Positions 14,265 through 14,498 of a DNA stretch of 14,498 nt are shown here, piece after piece (the first letter of the stretch is position 1; every line of letters starts with the position of its first letter). A model generated the notes under the pieces. That model was not told the DNA's origin. It saw nothing but the letters and a program-made list of their open reading frames with translations, and did no database searches. Location of the stretch: positions 1-14,498 of the forward strand of contig JAGOOF010000009.1 of NCBI GenBank assembly GCA_017992655.1. The letters run 5' to 3'. The DNA is from Patescibacteria group bacterium (lineage in GTDB: Bacteria; Patescibacteriota; UBA1384). The translations under genes and the position numbers were made by a program.

Positions 14265-14498
14265 TTGTTATTAAAAAATTCTGTAATATCTGGGCTACCC
14301 AAAAAACACTCGTTTTCCGCCCATAGCATGGGAACGCCCATGGACTCGTGAGGAAGTCCGCAGCTTCGCGCCTTTTCCTCAAACTCAATAGCGTTCTCGT
14401 TACTATAGTAAATTTCTTTTTCAGACAAAGTGATTTTGTTCTCAATATTTTGCTCTTTTATGAAATCCTTAACAGTGGCACAGTGCGGGCATCCTTCG
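14255..14498 (-). CDS. Glutaredoxin-like thioredoxin-fold protein (partial, N-terminus off the right edge)
   Basis: The last 80 codons and a TAA stop are present; the start lies beyond the window. The fragment opens with EGCPHCATVKDFI, a thioredoxin-fold CPHC active site at the start of helix 1. About 48 residues later comes GVPML with the expected cis-proline, then ECFLGSPDITEFF, which fits the last strand and helix of a glutaredoxin. Such proteins carry out thiol-disulfide exchange in the cytoplasm or at the membrane. Only a few residues should be missing if it is a plain glutaredoxin, but an N-terminal membrane or signal segment cannot be excluded. The sequence is AT-rich, unlike the two genes downstream. 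Its stop lies about 22 bases before the -35 of the next promoter, with no terminator between. Confidence 0.85.
   Translation of the reverse strand, partial: EGCPHCATVKDFIKEQNIENKITLSEKEIYYSNENAIEFEEKARSCGLPHESMGVPMLWAENECFLGSPDITEFFNNNVL

Noticed and set aside
14230..14445. A 71-codon minus-strand ORF at the right edge
   Set aside because: It overlaps in another frame the glutaredoxin-like reading frame, which has a clear CPHC motif and cis-proline segment.

Overview
The window looks like chromosome from a small-genome bacterium, most likely a member of the Candidatus Patescibacteria / Candidate Phyla Radiation. I infer this from compact versions of universal proteins (an aspartyl-tRNA synthetase without the usual bacterial GAD insertion, an enolase about 30 residues short, a 1091-residue RpoB), from the gene order, and from the general look of the proteins. 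No taxonomic marker or search was available. The standard bacterial code fits: rpoB ends at a TGA placed two bases before the rpoC start, and no in-frame TGA has to be read through.

All recognised protein genes lie on the minus strand, so the window is transcribed from right to left. From 12319 down to 7151 there is a tight cluster: eno, gpmI, an RsuA/RluB-type pseudouridine synthase, aspS and rpmA. The junctions are 1 base, a 23-base overlap, 29 bases and 19 bases. This cluster joins the last two reactions before phosphoenolpyruvate with rRNA modification, tRNA charging and ribosomal protein bL27. A strong promoter (TTGACA-17-TAAAAT) starts 5 bases past the rpmA stop. It drives rpoB and rpoC, the two large RNA polymerase subunits, through a leader of about 145 bases that holds a hairpin and a 10-base direct repeat. 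rpoC runs off the left edge inside its conserved C-terminal motif.

The region 12320-12570 lies between eno and the genes to its right. It carries the eno promoter (extended -10, TGCTATAAT), a divergent plus-strand promoter, a perfect 7+7 palindrome over that promoter's -10, and a strong plus-strand intrinsic terminator with a 25-base C-rich loop. No plus-strand gene follows, so this looks like an independent small RNA of about 85-90 nt. Its loop shows two CCTCC motifs that could pair with Shine-Dalgarno sequences. I rate it the most interesting undescribed element here.

From 12571 to 14154 there are two minus-strand genes I cannot assign: a 244-residue predicted TIM barrel and a 259-residue cysteine-rich, zinc-ribbon protein. 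Their base composition is clearly more GC-rich (about 58% in sampled lines) than the flanks (about 23-40%). They appear to form one short operon with its own promoter (TTGACA-17-TAAAAA), an intercistronic hairpin and a good terminator. The right edge holds the C-terminal 80 residues of a glutaredoxin-like protein with a CPHC active site.

I see no tRNA, rRNA, CRISPR array, transposase or phage gene.
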